Notes under the pieces: model-generated | Databases searched by the model: none | What the model was told of the DNA's origin: nothing | Seen by the model: only the letters and a program-made list of their open reading frames with translations | Assembly: GCA_003952965.2 (NCBI GenBank) | Contig: CM025853.1 | Coordinates: forward strand, 22,605,609 to 22,669,608 | Length of the DNA: 64,000 nt | Direction of reading: 5' to 3' | From: Morella rubra | Lineage: Eukaryota; Streptophyta; Magnoliopsida; Fagales; Myricaceae | Made by a program: the position numbers and the translations under genes | Shown: piece after piece, positions 1 to 12,671 of the stretch | How the letters are laid out: the number at the start of each line of letters is the position of its first letter | Position numbering within the stretch: the stretch's first letter is position 1

Positions 1-340
1 TCCACTGGTCTCCTATAGGGATACTTCCTGCAATTCTCTAAATGTTGTATCATTGATGATGTTCCATTTTTCTTTGAGTGACAATAATACTCCTTAGAAC
101 AATAGTTACATGTGGCTTTGGGTCACTAGAATCACAATCAAGGATTTTGGTAAAATGGTCCCACACTTGGGAAGGGTCTCTACTAGCCTTCCTTTTACAA
201 AAGGGTCGAATAGTAGGTTAGGCTTGAGCTGGAGTATTATTAATAGTTGACGGGTTTTCATTCATAGGAGATGGTGCCTCATACTCTTTTATAATTATCT
301 GGGGGGTAGGATTATCCCCATTAGATGTAGGACCGTCCAT
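1..340 (-). pseudogene. hAT transposase N-terminus with BED zinc finger, nonsense-mutated
   Basis: Reading down from the ATG at 340-338, the frame has an acidic and proline-rich leader of 40 codons, a TAA stop at codon 41 (220-218), and then a BED zinc finger in the same frame. The finger starts with DPSQVWDHF near codon 55 and has likely zinc ligands C78, C81, H100 and C104. BED fingers in plant hAT transposases (ricesleeper/DAYSLEEPER type) bind the element ends. The frame is open to the window edge after the stop. The single in-frame stop makes this copy non-functional unless a downstream start is used. The rest of the transposase (catalytic core, hAT dimerisation domain) should lie just left of this window. 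Confidence 0.8.
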
Positions 341-978
341 CTAGAATTTAGTAACTGAAAATCAGAAAATTAGACTATGTCACTATCAAACAATCAAAAT
401 CAAAAATCAAAATATAATCTGTAAAAACTAAAATATTCAACAATTTCTGTAAAACTAATCTATAAAACATATTCTTCACACATTCTTCACATTCTAACAT
501 ACTAACATAATCTATCTTTCTCATATTCAAACATAGTTCACATTCTTCATGCCCAAGGCAAAAAAACATACTGACACAGTTCACATTCTTCACACCACCA
601 ATTCATATACAGACATGTTAACAAATTATTCACATACTAACATAGTTCAATTCATACCAAAGATTCAATTCACAATTTCACAGATTCAATTAAACACAAA
701 GAAATCAATATTCACAGTACAAGAGATCAATGTCAACATTCTTCTATCCAACGATTAAATTCAAACACAAAGAAATTAATGTCATACGGTCATACCCTTA
801 TTCGACTATTCCACAGATCGTTGAAGACCCAAACACTAATTGTCTCACAGATTCACAAGGAAGAGAGTGGTGCTTTTGATTTATACGGATTCTGCATCAA
901 AAGAAAGATAGATGAATTCAAATGAAATAAAATGAATCAAAATAAAGAGAGATCAATTCAATATCCACAGATTCACAA

Positions 979-997
979 GAGAGAGTGAGCGAGAGAG

Positions 998-1067
<70 letters not shown>
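979..1067. repeat. (GA)n microsatellite
   Basis: About 89 bases of nearly pure GA dinucleotides with a few GC and GG interruptions, in the leader of hAT element 1. Open reading frames crossing it are low-complexity and not credible. Confidence 0.95.
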
Positions 1068-1069
<2 letters not shown>

Positions 1070-1552
1070 AAGGGAGAAATGGTGCTTGGAAACTTTGACT
1101 CTCTTTGAGACAGTGCAAAAATCTTACTAGATCTATGAAGATACGCTGATATTGTGAGATGGAGACGAAGAGAGAAGATGGGGAATGGTGCAGCTGAAGT
1201 CTTGAGGGAAGAAGATGGGGGAATGGCGCAAGCAAGAGGAGGGGGAATGGCGCAAGCAAGAAGAGGGGGAACGGCGGGTAGGAAAGGAGGGGGGAAATTT
1301 TTTGTTGGGCATCTATCTCTTTACTTAGGGCTAGGGCACGACAGGTAAAAAAATTATATAAGTGTATATGGGTCGGTTGGTTCGGTTTTCGGTTAACCGA
1401 CCCATATCTCCGAAAACCAAACCGAAACCCTTGGTTTTAAAAATGCTTGGGCCGACGACTGAGCCAACACAGCACCTAACCACCCGCGCCGATGGGCTTC
1501 GGTTGGTTTGGGTCGGCTGGTTCGATCTTCGGCCCAGTGTTGTTCACGCCTA

Positions 1553-2110
1553 TTAAAAATAGATAATTTGTGGATATAATTTTTTAAAGATATTAGTTTA
1601 AGATATAAAATGTAAAATATATCATAATTTCATGTGAAAAATATATTTTTTCCAAAAACATAAACCGTGAGCAATTCGGCTATCAAACAATTGGGAGTTG
1701 ACGGAAATGGCTACAAGTATAGGGTAAAGTAGTCCCAGATGAGAAAGCAAAATTATTAGGCATACCCTTTGGGCTTTGCCTGAAGTCCAAGTGAAGCCCA
1801 CCTTCGTTAATTGGCAGAGCATACCGGATTGAACATCCCCGACTAAAATTTAACCATCAAACTTCATAGTAGGGAAAAACACAAGGATGACGCAACACAT
1901 TCTTAATGGATATATCTTAGTAGGGAGAACAGATTGTAAATTTTTGGTTCATTGAGAATGCAATATATTAAAGCTAACAGTTACCAAAAAAAAAAAAAAA
2001 ACAAAGGATGTTACGTACGGGTTTGAGTTTCAAAGGTAGGTTTCCCTTCAAGGGTGGCTTTTAGTATAGGTAACCTAGCGGCTGCATAAGGTCCCACCCA
2101 AAATATTACA
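1553..2110. other. AT-rich spacer without recognised gene
   Basis: AT-rich DNA between hAT element 1 and the tandem duplication. A 16-base A run near 1986-2001 follows an A/T-rich stretch and could be the tail of an old non-LTR insertion, but no LINE or SINE body is recognisable upstream. No supported coding region. Confidence 0.5.
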
Positions 2111-3666
2111 ACGCCCCAAATTTTTTTTATTTTTGTTCATAAGGGAAGGACCCAATTTTTGAAAAGCTATTCATTTCTTTTAGAAAACAAAAAGTCCAAA
2201 ATTCAATATAGATTGTATATTTTTCAGAGTGACATGGAAGGCAAGATTTTGATAAAAATTCCCTTGTCCCTTGATTAACGGGGGTTCCGTAATTTAGACT
2301 TTCATCCACATGCCGACCTACCAAAATTCCTTAATTCAAGCAATTTGTACACCATTAATTTATGGTTAAATATACTTTTAACCCTCTAAACTAGTATTTT
2401 TCATCCCAAACTATAGTAGATTTCGTTACATTTTATCCCTCAATATCTCCCTCTCTTTCTCTCCCCCCAGTCCCAAGTCCAGCGGTGGGTGGTTTCACCA
2501 CCACCACCATTTTCAACGCCACTTGTTGAAAATGGCAACTGGTCCAGCCCCCGGTATTGAGCAAGGAATGGTGACCGATGCCGATATTGGTGGCGATGTC
2601 TGGCACACTGTCGGTATCGATGAATAGCCCTATTCTCGAGTTATTTTTTTTATTCAATTATATCCACTAATTATTGATTTCAAACACTTGGTAGCTTTCA
2701 TTAAAATTTGTTGTCAATTTTGATTGCAATTTAATTTTTTATCAAAAAAATTACAATTTTATCTTCGTAAAAAAGTCGCATAAAAAAAATATGGGAATAA
2801 AACTGTCATTTCACGTGCCAAAACATCCATTTCCTTTCAAAGTGACAGAAATTTTTTTACTGTATCTTTCTCTCCTTCTTTTGGCCACTCTCCACTGTCT
2901 CACTATAATGTCACGGACCCAAGCTCCAAACAAAAAAAATTCCATCTAAAAATAAGGCTTTTCACCTTGTTACATGATTTCTTCAATCCCCAATATTTCA
3001 GAAATGTTCATTTCAACAATATTTCAGAAATATTCATTTCAACAATAATAAAAATGTCCAAAACATGATCCATAAAACCTTTGTCATATCACTTAAAATA
3101 TTATGAACATATCTAATACATTCTAACATGGATGAAAGTCTTCAGAAATTTAATATTTGATCACTAAGTTTTGTCCCATTTTACGAATTAGTCACTAGGA
3201 TCAACCTAGTTACTAATAAGTCCTTCTGTCACTGAACCGTTATAGCTCCAGCCACGTTAGCTGGGCGTCTGTAAAAGTGTTTCTTCTTCCTTGCGCAAGG
3301 ACAAAAGCTCCTTTAAATCCGTCAGCCTCTGCAAATGGTGGTAGGGGCGGCTCTAGCTATTAGGCATGCCTAAGGCTAATGATAAGGATTAAAGCTAATT
3401 AATTTTTAATCTATAAAGAGGCCTATTAAATCTTTTTGATAAAAGGAAAGAAAGAGGCCTATTAAATCTCCTTGATTGAAGAAATTAACCATTAACTCTT
3501 CACCAGTTTACAAAGTCTCTTGCATCTCTATAATGTCTCATTTTGATTACAATTGATTCAAGGATTCTTTACGAGTCTATTTAATATTTTACTATGGATT
3601 TCCTTGAGTTGGTGTCTGTACTGACATCCTCCTCTAACATTTCAACCGTTCAAGCGTAACCTAGCG
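2111..3666. repeat. Tandem duplication, unit 1
   Basis: Starts ACGCCCCAAATTTTTTTT and is repeated directly at 3667. The units are nearly identical where they align, including a 225-bp stretch at 2433-2657 equal to 3968-4192, but unit 1 lacks many 10-60-base blocks present in unit 2 and has a few of its own. Unit 1 includes the left end of hAT element 2 (TAGGGGCGGCTCTA near 3345-3360), so the duplication happened after that insertion. The identical 74-codon minus frame in both units has no recognised domain. Confidence 0.85.
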
Positions 3667-5440
3667 ACGCCCCAAATTTTTTTTATTTTTGTTCATAAGG
3701 GAAGGACCCAATTTTTGAAAAGCTTTTAGTCCAAAATTCAATATAGATTGTATATTTTTCAGAGTGACATGGAAGGCAAGATTTTGATAAAAATTCCCTT
3801 GTCCCTTGATTAACGGGGGTTCCGTAATTTAGACTTTCATCCACATGCCGACCTACCAAAATTCCTTAATTCAAGCAATTTGTACACCATTAATTTATGG
3901 TTAAATATACTTTTAACCCTCTAAACTAGTATTTTTCATCCCAAACTATAGTAGATTTCGTTACATTTTATCCCTCAATATCTCCCTCTCTTTCTCTCCC
4001 CCCAGTCCCAAGTCCAGCGGTGGGTGGTTTCACCACCACCACCATTTTCAACGCCACTTGTTGAAAATGGCAACTGGTCCAGCCCCCGGTATTGAGCAAG
4101 GAATGGTGACCGATGCCGATATTGGTGGCGATGTCTGGCACACTGTCGGTATCGATGAATAGCCCTATTCTCGAGTTATTTTTTTTATTCAATTATATCC
4201 ACTAATTATTGATTTCAAACACTTTACCAATTTTGATTGTCGTAAAAAAGTCGCAATATGGGAATAAAACTGTCATTTCACGTGCCAAAACATCCATTTC
4301 CTTTCAAAGTGACAGAAATTTTTTTACTGTATCTTTCTCTCCTTCTTTTGGCCACTCTCCACTGTCTCACTATAATGTCACGGACCCAAGCTCCAAACAA
4401 AAAAAATTCCATCTAAAAATAAGGCTTTTCACCTTGTTACATGATTTCTTCAATCCCCAATATTTCAGAAATGTTCATTTCAACAATATTTCAGAAATAT
4501 TCATTTCAACATTAGTAAATTATTGATAAATAATAAAAATGTCCAAAACATGATCCATAAAACCTTTGTCATATCACTTAAAATATTATGAACATATCTA
4601 ATAATTCTAACATGGATGAAAGTCTTGAATTAAAATAAAAGAAATTTAATATTTGCACTAAGTTTTGATTTTACGAATTAGTCACTAGGGTCTTTCACCT
4701 AGTTACTAATAAGTCCTTCTGTCACTGAACCGTTAGCTCCTCTAACAGGAGCTCCAGCCACGTTAGCTGCCTTCGCCACCTCATTATATGTTTCCACGTC
4801 TGCCTCTTTCTTATATTTTTCCACATCTACCTCTATCTCTAAAAGTGTTTCTTCTTCCTTGCGCAAGTAACCCCATTTTCAAAGACAAAAGCTCCTTTAA
4901 ATCCGTCAGCCTCTGCAAATGGTGGTAGGGGCGGCTCTAGCTATTAGGCATAAGCAATTAAAAATTTTCTATTTAATAATGATAAGGCTCAAAAATTTAA
5001 ATTAAAGCTATTTGTATAGAATTTTAATTAATTAATTTTTAATTATAAAGAGGCCTATTAAATCTTTTTGATAAAAGGAACCATTAACTCATCAACTATC
5101 CTATAAAGTCTAATTAATTATTATTTTTTCTCTAAAGGCCTATTAAATCTCCTTGATTGAAGAAATTAACCATTAACTCTTCACCAGTTTACAAAGTCTC
5201 TTGCATCTAGCGACCCTATAATGTCTCTTTATTTAAAAGATATTAATTACAAATTGATTCAAACCAAATTTCATAAAATCAATATCCTATAAAATCTCAT
5301 TAGTTGGCAATTGATTCAAGAAATCCTATAAAATCTCACGCCTAATTCATTTAATATTTTTTACCGTTACTTGACAAACAAAAATAATTCCTAGCGTTTA
5401 TACTATAATCTATTTAATATTTTTACTGTTGTATGCATTA
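3667..5440. repeat. Tandem duplication, unit 2 (right limit approximate)
   Basis: Second, longer unit of the duplication. Its 4680-4925 part is also present in inverted form at 14218-14580 and is a piece of an unrecognised gene-like sequence that continues at 12705. The unit runs into hAT element 2 and similarity to unit 1 fades between 5350 and 5450. Confidence 0.8.
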
Positions 5441-6097
5441 ATTAACAACTAAAAATATATCTTAAAAAGACTTAATCTATAAATTATTTCACAATTACGT
5501 GAGACAATATTTTGATTGCTTGTTAAGTACAAAAACTACTTAAAAATCCTTTCAACCATCCTATTTTTTCTCCTCATTTATTGGTGTTTCCCAATTCTTA
5601 TCTATAGGATCAAGATCACTCATAGTCCCTAAAGTTATGGTGCTATATTCTAAACTTTTTATTTTATGTTTTATTTTTGTAGTTATCGTTATTTCTATTA
5701 TTTTTGGTTTTTTATTTAATTTGAAAAAGTTGAAATATTTGGATGAGGATGACTTGAAAAAATATTGTCTTGTACTTGAAAATGTTTTAAAACAGAAAAT
5801 CATGTTGATATTGATAGTTTAGATTTGTTTTCAGGATAGAAAATGTTGAAAAAGATTTTAAGATCAGATTAAATGCATTAGTCATATTACCAATTGAAAA
5901 TAATATATTAACAAATTTAGAATATAAAACTTTGATAAGTAATTTTGCATCTCAAAAAGCTATAAGAATATGTTTTAACTAAATTTTTATTAATAATTTA
6001 TATATATATATATAGATATATTATTTTATAAATTATTATAAAAAGGCCTCACTTTGAAGTTTCATCTAAGGCCTCAATTACCGTAGAGCCGCCCTTA
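4926..6097 (+). mobile_element. hAT element 2, deletion derivative
   Basis: Terminal inverted repeats are TAGGGGCGGCTCTA at 4926-4939 and the reverse complement of TAAGGGCGGCTCTA at 6084-6097 (one mismatch). The 8-bp target duplication AATGGTGG is at 4918-4925 and again at 12705-12712, because a CACTA element later inserted 3 nt into the right-hand copy. At 1172 bp it keeps only the C-terminal end of a transposase. The GGGGCGG-type terminus is typical of plant hAT elements. Confidence 0.85.
5640..5982 (+). pseudogene. hAT transposase C-terminal remnant
   Basis: The remnant carries words found in plant hAT transposases of the TTF/ZMYM-like type: LDEDDLKKYCLVLE near 5740, DIDSLDLFS near 5812 in a shifted frame, and then a frame from 5869 to the TAA at 5980-5982 with PIENN followed by FASQKA, the usual C-terminal tail of the hAT dimerisation region. 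At least one frameshift separates the pieces. The catalytic region is missing. Sits directly inside the right terminus of hAT element 2 and so defines the plus strand as its coding strand. Confidence 0.6.
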
Positions 6098-6100
6098 AAT

Positions 6101-6130
6101 CACTACAAGAATTTAGGGCTTTGGGGACGA
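6101..6130 (+). repeat. Left terminal inverted repeat of CACTA 1
   Basis: CACTACAAGAA followed by TTTAGGGCTTTGGGGACGAA. It pairs with the right end at about 12672-12703. Confidence 0.9.
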
Positions 6131-6350
6131 ATTTTGTTTGGGACGACCAAAAAACCATCCCTGAAGGGGCCCTTTTGAGACACAACGAAGGTGTTGTCCC
6201 AAAAGGGGTGTCAAAGAACATCTTTAGGGATGGGTACCTCTTTCTGTCCCTAAAGATTGGTTTTAGGGACGGAGTCTGAACATCCGTCCTAAATAACTGG
6301 CGGGAACATGGCGGGAAAAACTTTGGGACAACAACATTCCGTCCCAAAAA

Positions 6351-6770
6351 TATATCAAGTTCAAACTAATTATAATAAAATTCTGACTACACTTTTGGGA
6401 TAAGAAACAAACGTCCCAATATTGTACAAGTTGGGACTACAAAATATCAAGTTGACACTAACCAGACTAGTGCAAACTTTACTTTTGTAGGTGCGAACTA
6501 ATGTGGTATTTGACTGTTAAATTCCCCTTGTTCGACACCTGTCTAAATTTTGATTTATTTAAACATGTCCGAACTAGGTATATCCTAGTTCAAACTGTTC
6601 AGACAGAGTAGATCGATGCGATGCGATGTGACCCTTCATTAAATGCGTCAATTTCGTTCAAACTTCAAAAATATCGGTTGAAACTGGTATTACTAGGATA
6701 ACATTACTAACTAAAGTTATTGTAATGCAAACTACAAAATGGTAAGTTCTAACTATGTTAGCAGATACAC
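6351..6770. repeat. Left array of AGTTCGAACT-like words, CACTA 1
   Basis: Scattered copies and variants of AGTTC[GA][AG]ACT and its reverse, for example near 6349, 6494, 6572 and 6590. In En/Spm such subterminal words are the TNPA binding sites; that role here is inferred from position. Confidence 0.55.
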
Positions 6771-6814
6771 ACATGTGGATGGATATTTTTTTCTAACATC
6801 TTTCTTTATTTACA

Positions 6815-7511
6815 GGCATCATACGACATCACCCTGAGGGGGGTGTCGGTTACATTCTCAACTGACAAGATCGGTGAATTTTTGGGTATTGCCTGACCTT
6901 AGAGCCCTTCGTACCTCGACCGGGAGGAGGAGATAGCTAACCGTCTAATGCTAACTAATAGTGAGTTATACAAGTTGCTAACTGGGAAGAAGGAAGTCCT
7001 AGACCACTTGCCAAACATCCCTCACAATGCCATGACGGACTTATTCAAAATGCTACACTTGATAGTCGCATACAATATTGACCCTCGCTAGCGCACTAGT
7101 GAGGTGAGCTTTGAGAGTGAAGCTCATGGTCTACATTGTGAGGGGGGTCCCAATGGACCTCCCATCACTGATCTTTTGGAATATCATGAATGGAAGCAGA
7201 TTCCTTTGAGGTGAATGGTGTTCCTTACGGCCTCCTCTTAACAAACTTCTTGAATGCTGCTGAGGTCCCTTCACATGTTAGGGGGGACAGACAAAAGCCT
7301 CCCGATCCGATCTACTTAGAGATGTTAGGGAAGAGCATATCGCAGCTCAAAAGGGGCAAAAGAGAGGTAGACGACGCAGCTCGACCAGTCGGGGCCACCA
7401 AGCTTCTTGAACGCTTCGGTCGCTTGGAGGATCTCGTTAGATAGAGGTTCAACCGGTAGCAAGACAAGATAGATTAGTTAGGGAACAAGGTCGAGCGCCT
7501 TAGCGGTTCGG
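6815..7511 (+). pseudogene. CACTA 1 third ORF, 'putative plant transposon protein' type
   Basis: Starting just after a splice-acceptor-like TTTACAG, the frame reads RGVSVTFSTDKIGEFLGI, then LTNSELYKLLTG, a block ending in IDPR, and after a stop and a frame change VNGVPYGLLLTNFLNAAEV (about 7208-7264). These are marks of the plant transposon-associated family annotated in Pfam as a putative plant transposon protein. A charged segment with coiled-coil character follows (NKVERLSGSV near 7485). Several in-frame stops (for example near 6894 and 7088) show it is dead. The biochemical role of the family is unknown. It lies between the left and the internal word arrays, as does its counterpart in CACTA 2. 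The exact 5' end is uncertain. Confidence 0.6.
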
Positions 7512-7899
7512 TCAATGCTATGTAGAGGACGGTTGATTCACTTTAGTAGTCCAGTTTTTATTTTATGTCTTCTTTTTGGGTTATGTACTTATTTTGGGAT
7601 AGTGTTATTTTTGACACTTTGATATGTTTATTTTGTTGGTTTTGTACTTATTTTGAATATGATGGACACTTCTTTATGGACATTTCTTTATGGACAATTG
7701 TTATCTTTATGTTTATATTGCTAGTTTGTACTAATTTTTATGTGTATGTCTTTTATTTTTTTAATTAAGTTAAGTTATCAAATGAAAACATTCAAGGTAA
7801 AAAAGTATTAATGGAACTTTATATAACCCAAGAAGCCAAGAATAATTTTTGCAAAACATACAATTTTAACCAATAAACACATAAAAATTCCAAACACTT

Positions 7900-9560
7900 A
7901 AATATTGTGGGAGTTTGAGTGAAACTAGAGTGAACTCAGTTTCAACTGAAAAATTTAAGTCCTCACTTACTATAACTCAGTGTGCATTTGAAACTTTTGG
8001 TGCCAACTAACATTTCTAAAGTTCGAACAATAACAGAGTTAGAGTTCAAACTACAGCACAGTTCAGACGTTGATAATTTAGTTTGACATAACAGAAAGTT
8101 CGGACCACTAATTTTACTAGTCTGCACTTTTTTCCTCTAGTTCGCACTTTCAATTTTTTTTTTCCACGGGATTCATCCCGCCACGTTAAAGTTCACGTTT
8201 TTATATGGAAGTAAACATCAAAACGATGTCGTACTTACCAGTTCAAATTTTTGTTTTATTGGTTTGGACTAGTTTGCCTGAGATTCGAACTAAGTCACAC
8301 GAATTATGTACCCTGTTCGAACTTCAAATTTTAATTTTTGTGGGCTTCCTCTGGCCACGTTAAAATGAACGTTTTAAGTTGAAACTAAAACATCAAAATG
8401 ATGTCGCGTGAACCATTTCAAACTGAGGCTACCTTAGTTTGGACCACCCTAATCACTTTAATTGGCCATGACTGTCATTTCAAGTTTGAACTTATATGTT
8501 CTAGTCCAAACTAATGTATATTGAGTTTACACGTTTTTATTTTTTTTGGTTTGAACATGTATTTCATTTGACTTTCATGTGACCGTGCAAATTTTGTTTC
8601 TCGACATTTTCAGTCCAAATTGGTATAGGTAAGTGCGAACAACCTAATGTTAGTTCGAACATATATGTTAGTGCGAACTATATATTCACATTAGATTACT
8701 CATTATGGTAATGTGTGTTAAACTCATTATAATACTACGATATACCTACCATAATTTTTATTACATGTACAATAATGTGTGTTAAATGTCGTTTTTATTT
8801 CATGTACCTACCATGTTGTGATCATATGTACACCAATGAAGTGATGAAGATCATTATGCTAACTTGAGGACATTGATAATAAGTGTAGCACATGTGAGTT
8901 AATGTGTGGTAAACTCATTTTGTTAGAATGTGTTTAATACAGTTTGATAACCCGGTGATATTATGAGCATATTAATATAGATGTGCAAGATGTGTTAAGC
9001 AAATGTATAGAGTTGGCACATTAGTAACAAGTGTAGCACATCTGTTAATATGTATTACACTTCAAGGTGTTAACGAGAGCTAACTCAAATTGATGTTCCT
9101 ACCATGTTTTGTTCACATTATTTTCATCATTAGAAAGTGTTAATCAAATTGTAATTGAATTATAAATTGGTACGTGTTTTTTAAATGATTATAGTCTGTT
9201 TAACTTTCGAACTGCAAATATTACGTTCCAATTGGGCTAACCACAAGTTACGTCTTCATAATGTCTAGTGCGAACTAAGTAATGATTAGTTCGAACCAAT
9301 ATATATACACTCTCAACCATATATATGTCTAGTAGGAACATCTATTTCGTCTAAGTGGAGGCAAAAAAAAAAAATTTGTCTGAGTTTCGAATGACTGCTC
9401 AAATATCATCTCCCAAGTTTTTTAAGTTGGACATGGATTATGTAAGTGCGAACGAGGTGAGGTCAGTTCGAACATGAACGAATGGAAAACCAAACGGTGT
9501 CGTCCAACTTACTAGCTTAGTCTGAACTTAAGTATTTTAGTTCGAACTGGGAACACATAC
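7900..9560. repeat. Internal array of AGTTCGAACT-like words, CACTA 1
   Basis: A 1.6-kb non-coding stretch with dense near-palindromic words (AGTTCGAAC, AGTTCGGAC, AGTTCAAACT, AGTGCGAAC and reverses). Also contains three copies of a second word, AAAACGATGTCGT at 8220-8232, AAAATGATGTCGCGT at 8395 and CAAACGGTGTCGT at 9491. Lies between the third ORF and the Transposase_24-like gene. Confidence 0.7.
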
Positions 9561-10380
9561 TTAAAAAAAAAAAAAAAATTTAGCAGCTTCAGGCATACCC
9601 ATTTGTTCACAAAGCTACTGAACAGAAGGGGAACTTTAGGCTGGGCAAGGGAGATTCTAAGGTCATGGTGACCGAGGAGAACACCAAAGAGAACATTGTA
9701 ATTGAATTTGTAGGGAGATTAGGGTCTTGGGTGGCTCGAAAGATCTCGATATCTTCGTGGGTTTTGTGGGTTTTGAGGTGAGGCATTGTGGGTGAGCGTG
9801 GGTGTGAGGGCATTTGGGGAGGTTGTTTCTGGCCAAGCTCTGGTCAAAAGTTTCATTGAGGTATGTTTGTTTCACATCTACTTCAGTTTATTTCTCCTCT
9901 CCTTTGAATGTTGTTGATTCGAAGGTTAATTTTGTATGAGCTATTTTGGAGGAAACCTAAAGAATTTGTACGATTTACTGAAATCCCCAACCAAGTTTGG
10001 TGTCTGGATGAAATCCCTATGTCTTTTACATGCTTCCAAATTGTTATTTCGTGGTTGGGGGTCCTTGTTGTGACTGTTTAGTCCTTGGGTTTCTGCAGAA
10101 TTTGGGTCTATCCGCTGCAGTTCGAACTGCATATTTGTTTGTTGAAACATATTTATATTGGTCCGAACTGAATATTTATTTGTTAAAACTTATTTATATT
10201 GGTTTGAACTGAATATTTTTCTATTGTAACTGTGCTTTGCAACTCTGTCAACTCCTGATATATTGTTCAAATTGAATTCTATTGCATGAGATATATGGTG
10301 GGAACTAATGAGATTATTGTTGGAACTTATGTCACGTATGTTTAAACATTTACTCTGAAGTCAGAACATGCTTTTTGAGC

Positions 10381-11566
10381 TTATAAGGAAGTGGGAGGGA
10401 ATAAGGAAGTGGTTGTTCGACACCATGGATGGGAAGATACCTAGGCAAAATTGTGCGACATGTTTGCTGATCCAAAATATAAGGTACATGTATATCTTTG
10501 AGTACAATTAGTAATTCCAAACGCATTTAACCATTTATCATGAAACTATTTCCAGGAAAAGTGTAAAGTAAACACTAAAAATAGAAAGGCTTGACAGTTT
10601 TCCACACAGTGGGTACGAGGACATTTGCTCGATATCGAAAAGTGTTGGTAAGTGATATAATTCTTACTTGTATATTGGCTATGTTTATTTACTTCTTTAG
10701 TATTAACTTGTTATGTAATTCTCTAGAAATTTCCCCCTCTGTAACTTCAAAGATTGGGCCTGCTAAATTGTATGTTGCATCCCACAAGTGAAAAAATGGG
10801 ACTGGTTGTCTGATGTTGCTAAGGACAATCATGTGAGTACACTTACATTGACCCATTTGGTATGTTTTTTCTTTCAAACTGTTAATAGTTATTATCATCC
10901 TTAGTGTTTGTACTTGGTAATAAATATGTTGGTTGGTGGTTGTGTTGGTACTTGATTGTGCTGGTTAGTAGTTCCCTCGAAGTTATTGGAATACTTTGTT
11001 GCTTGTGTTGGTAGCTATATGGCATTTTTGTACTCAGGAATAGTCCTACTATAGCCGTTATGCTACCGGATTTACTACAGCTATCACTTGTAGAGTCTTT
11101 TTTCATTCATCACATATTATAATTGGATATATATATCAAATGAATGTAACATTAATATTAATGATTCATCTTATGGCACGTTTTTTGCAAGAAAATATGA
11201 GGGAATTGCAAGTGCAAGCTATCTCAGATGGGAGGTCCTACACCGACATTGATATCCTCCATCAGGTCCTAAGCCCCAAGCCTGGTTATGTGAGGGGGTT
11301 GGGGCGAGTAGTGAAGACTCCAAGAACCTCGGGTTCATCATCCACTAGTGTAGCGCGACAATTAAGAGAGGCACAGTTGGAGATAGATAGATTGAAAGTG
11401 GAATGGGAAGCTGAGGTAGAGCAGATGAGAATAGAGTGAGAAGCAGAGATGGAGCGCATGTGAGCTGAGCGACAACAAGAAATGAAGGAGTTGGAGGACA
11501 AATTGATGAGGGAAATAAGGGAGCACATGAATGATTTCTTTGCAAACTCCTCCCACGGTGTATAGA
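10381..11566 (+). pseudogene. Transposase_24 (Ptta/En/Spm, TNPA-like) gene of CACTA 1
   Basis: Matches the plant Ptta/En/Spm family in order. WEDT-AKLCDMFADPKYK lies near 10430, then HTVGTRTFARYRKVL at 10600-10645 followed by a GTAAGT donor-like site, KKWDWLSDVAKD near 10793, and a last exon from about 11170 with GYVRGLGR and a long charged heptad-rich tail (RQLREAQLEIDRLK onward, to the stop at 11566). Two in-frame stops (11440 and 11461 region) and a frameshift near 10585 mark it as decayed. In En/Spm the analogous protein binds subterminal repeats; here the AGTTCGAACT arrays are the obvious candidate targets. The upstream limit is uncertain; exons may begin near 9600. Confidence 0.65.
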
Positions 11567-11869
11567 CCCTATTCCCATATCCATTGTTGGACAATGTGAT
11601 TTATATTGTTTTGGACTTATGTTAGTTTAGATTGATGCTTATTTTGGACATATGTTATTTTAGATTTATGTTTGCCTAGTACCATTACATTATAAACAAT
11701 GTTTAACATTTGGAGAATGATGTTATTTTTGTAACTTTGACTTCTGAAGACCTGTATTGATTTCTTGTATGGATGATATTATTTTGTAATCTATTGTAGT
11801 AAATTTATGTATGGGTTTATTGAGGCATTTTGGTTTTAATTTTTTGAGATTATGCATAAATTACAGGTC

Positions 11870-12540
11870 TCATTTCGAACCTACGTTTTCCAAGTTCGAA
11901 CATGTATAAAATTACAAGTCCCAGTTGGGACTTATATAATATAAGTTCGAACTGACTTCTATCGGGTCTAATAACCAGGGGTTCGGACTAAAACTATAAC
12001 GTTTGAACTGAAACTCTACAAGTCCAAATTCGCTAAGTTCCAACATCATTTTATTAGTTACAACCAGTATATACTAAGTTCGAACATAAGTCCAAATTGT
12101 ATTTTGAGTCGTTCAAACTTTGTTTTCAGTTCACACTAAACTCGGGCAGTTGAAACTTCATAATAGTTTGGACTAAGTTTTATGAGTTCGAACCGGTTTT
12201 AGTTCAGACTTCAATTGTAATGTTGGCACTTACATTAAGTTCAGATGAACTGATATTGGTTTGAACTAAAAGTCAATTTAGACTTATGTTTTAAGGTTCA
12301 GACTTATTTAAGTTTGGACTCGTTTATGTTTGTTCAGACTATTGGAAGTTCGGACTAAGTTTGGGTTTGTTCAAACTATGACCCAGTTAGGACTATTAGT
12401 TCTATGTCCAAACTGTTTACCCGTTTGATACTAGTCTAAACTGGTTTGTAGTTCGGACGCGGATCACTGGAAGTGGGTCTTTTGGAATTGATTCGGACCA
12501 TCAGTCTAAACTATGATATTTTTAGTTCGGACTATCGGAA
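11870..12540. repeat. Right array of AGTTCGAACT-like words, CACTA 1
   Basis: Dense variants of AGTTCGAACT and AGTCCAAACT on both strands, ending 160 bp before the right terminus. Same word as the left and internal arrays. Confidence 0.7.
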
Positions 12541-12671
12541 TTTGGGTCGGTTGTGGGTTTAGCATCCCGCAAAATCTTTTGGGACGCGGCTATTGGGACA
12601 GCTCTTTGGGATGCCATAAACCATCCCAAAAGCTCTTTTGGGATGTTTTTTGGGCTTTTGGGATGCTTCCC

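Larger units (their letters stand above)
1..1552 (-). mobile_element. hAT element 1, 5' end and leader (truncated by window edge)
   Basis: The terminus lies at 1552, where the minus strand begins TAGGCGTGAACAACACTGG followed by repeated GGTTCGGTTTTCGG-type words (1376-1530). Such termini are common in plant hAT elements. A BED zinc-finger transposase start lies inward at 340 on the same strand, so the element reads leftward and its body and other end lie outside the window. The leader (about 340-1350) holds a long GA microsatellite. The matching terminus and 8-bp target duplication cannot be checked. Membership in hAT is well supported by the BED domain; the exact boundary is inferred. Confidence 0.75.

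Noticed and set aside
918-1259. 113-codon minus frame rich in Ser and Leu
   Set aside because: It is the translation of the GA microsatellite and its flanks; low complexity, no domain.
2433-2657. 74-codon frame present identically at 3968-4192, candidate small conserved gene
   Set aside because: Identity is explained by the tandem duplication of DNA; no domain, and no independent copy to show selection on protein.
6084-6130. hAT 2 and CACTA 1 as one composite element
   Set aside because: Each has its own inverted termini and its own target duplication (8 bp and 3 bp), so they are two insertions.
7565-7768. Membrane-protein-like 67-codon frame
   Set aside because: It is a T-rich 3' region after the CACTA 1 third ORF; the hydrophobicity follows from base composition.
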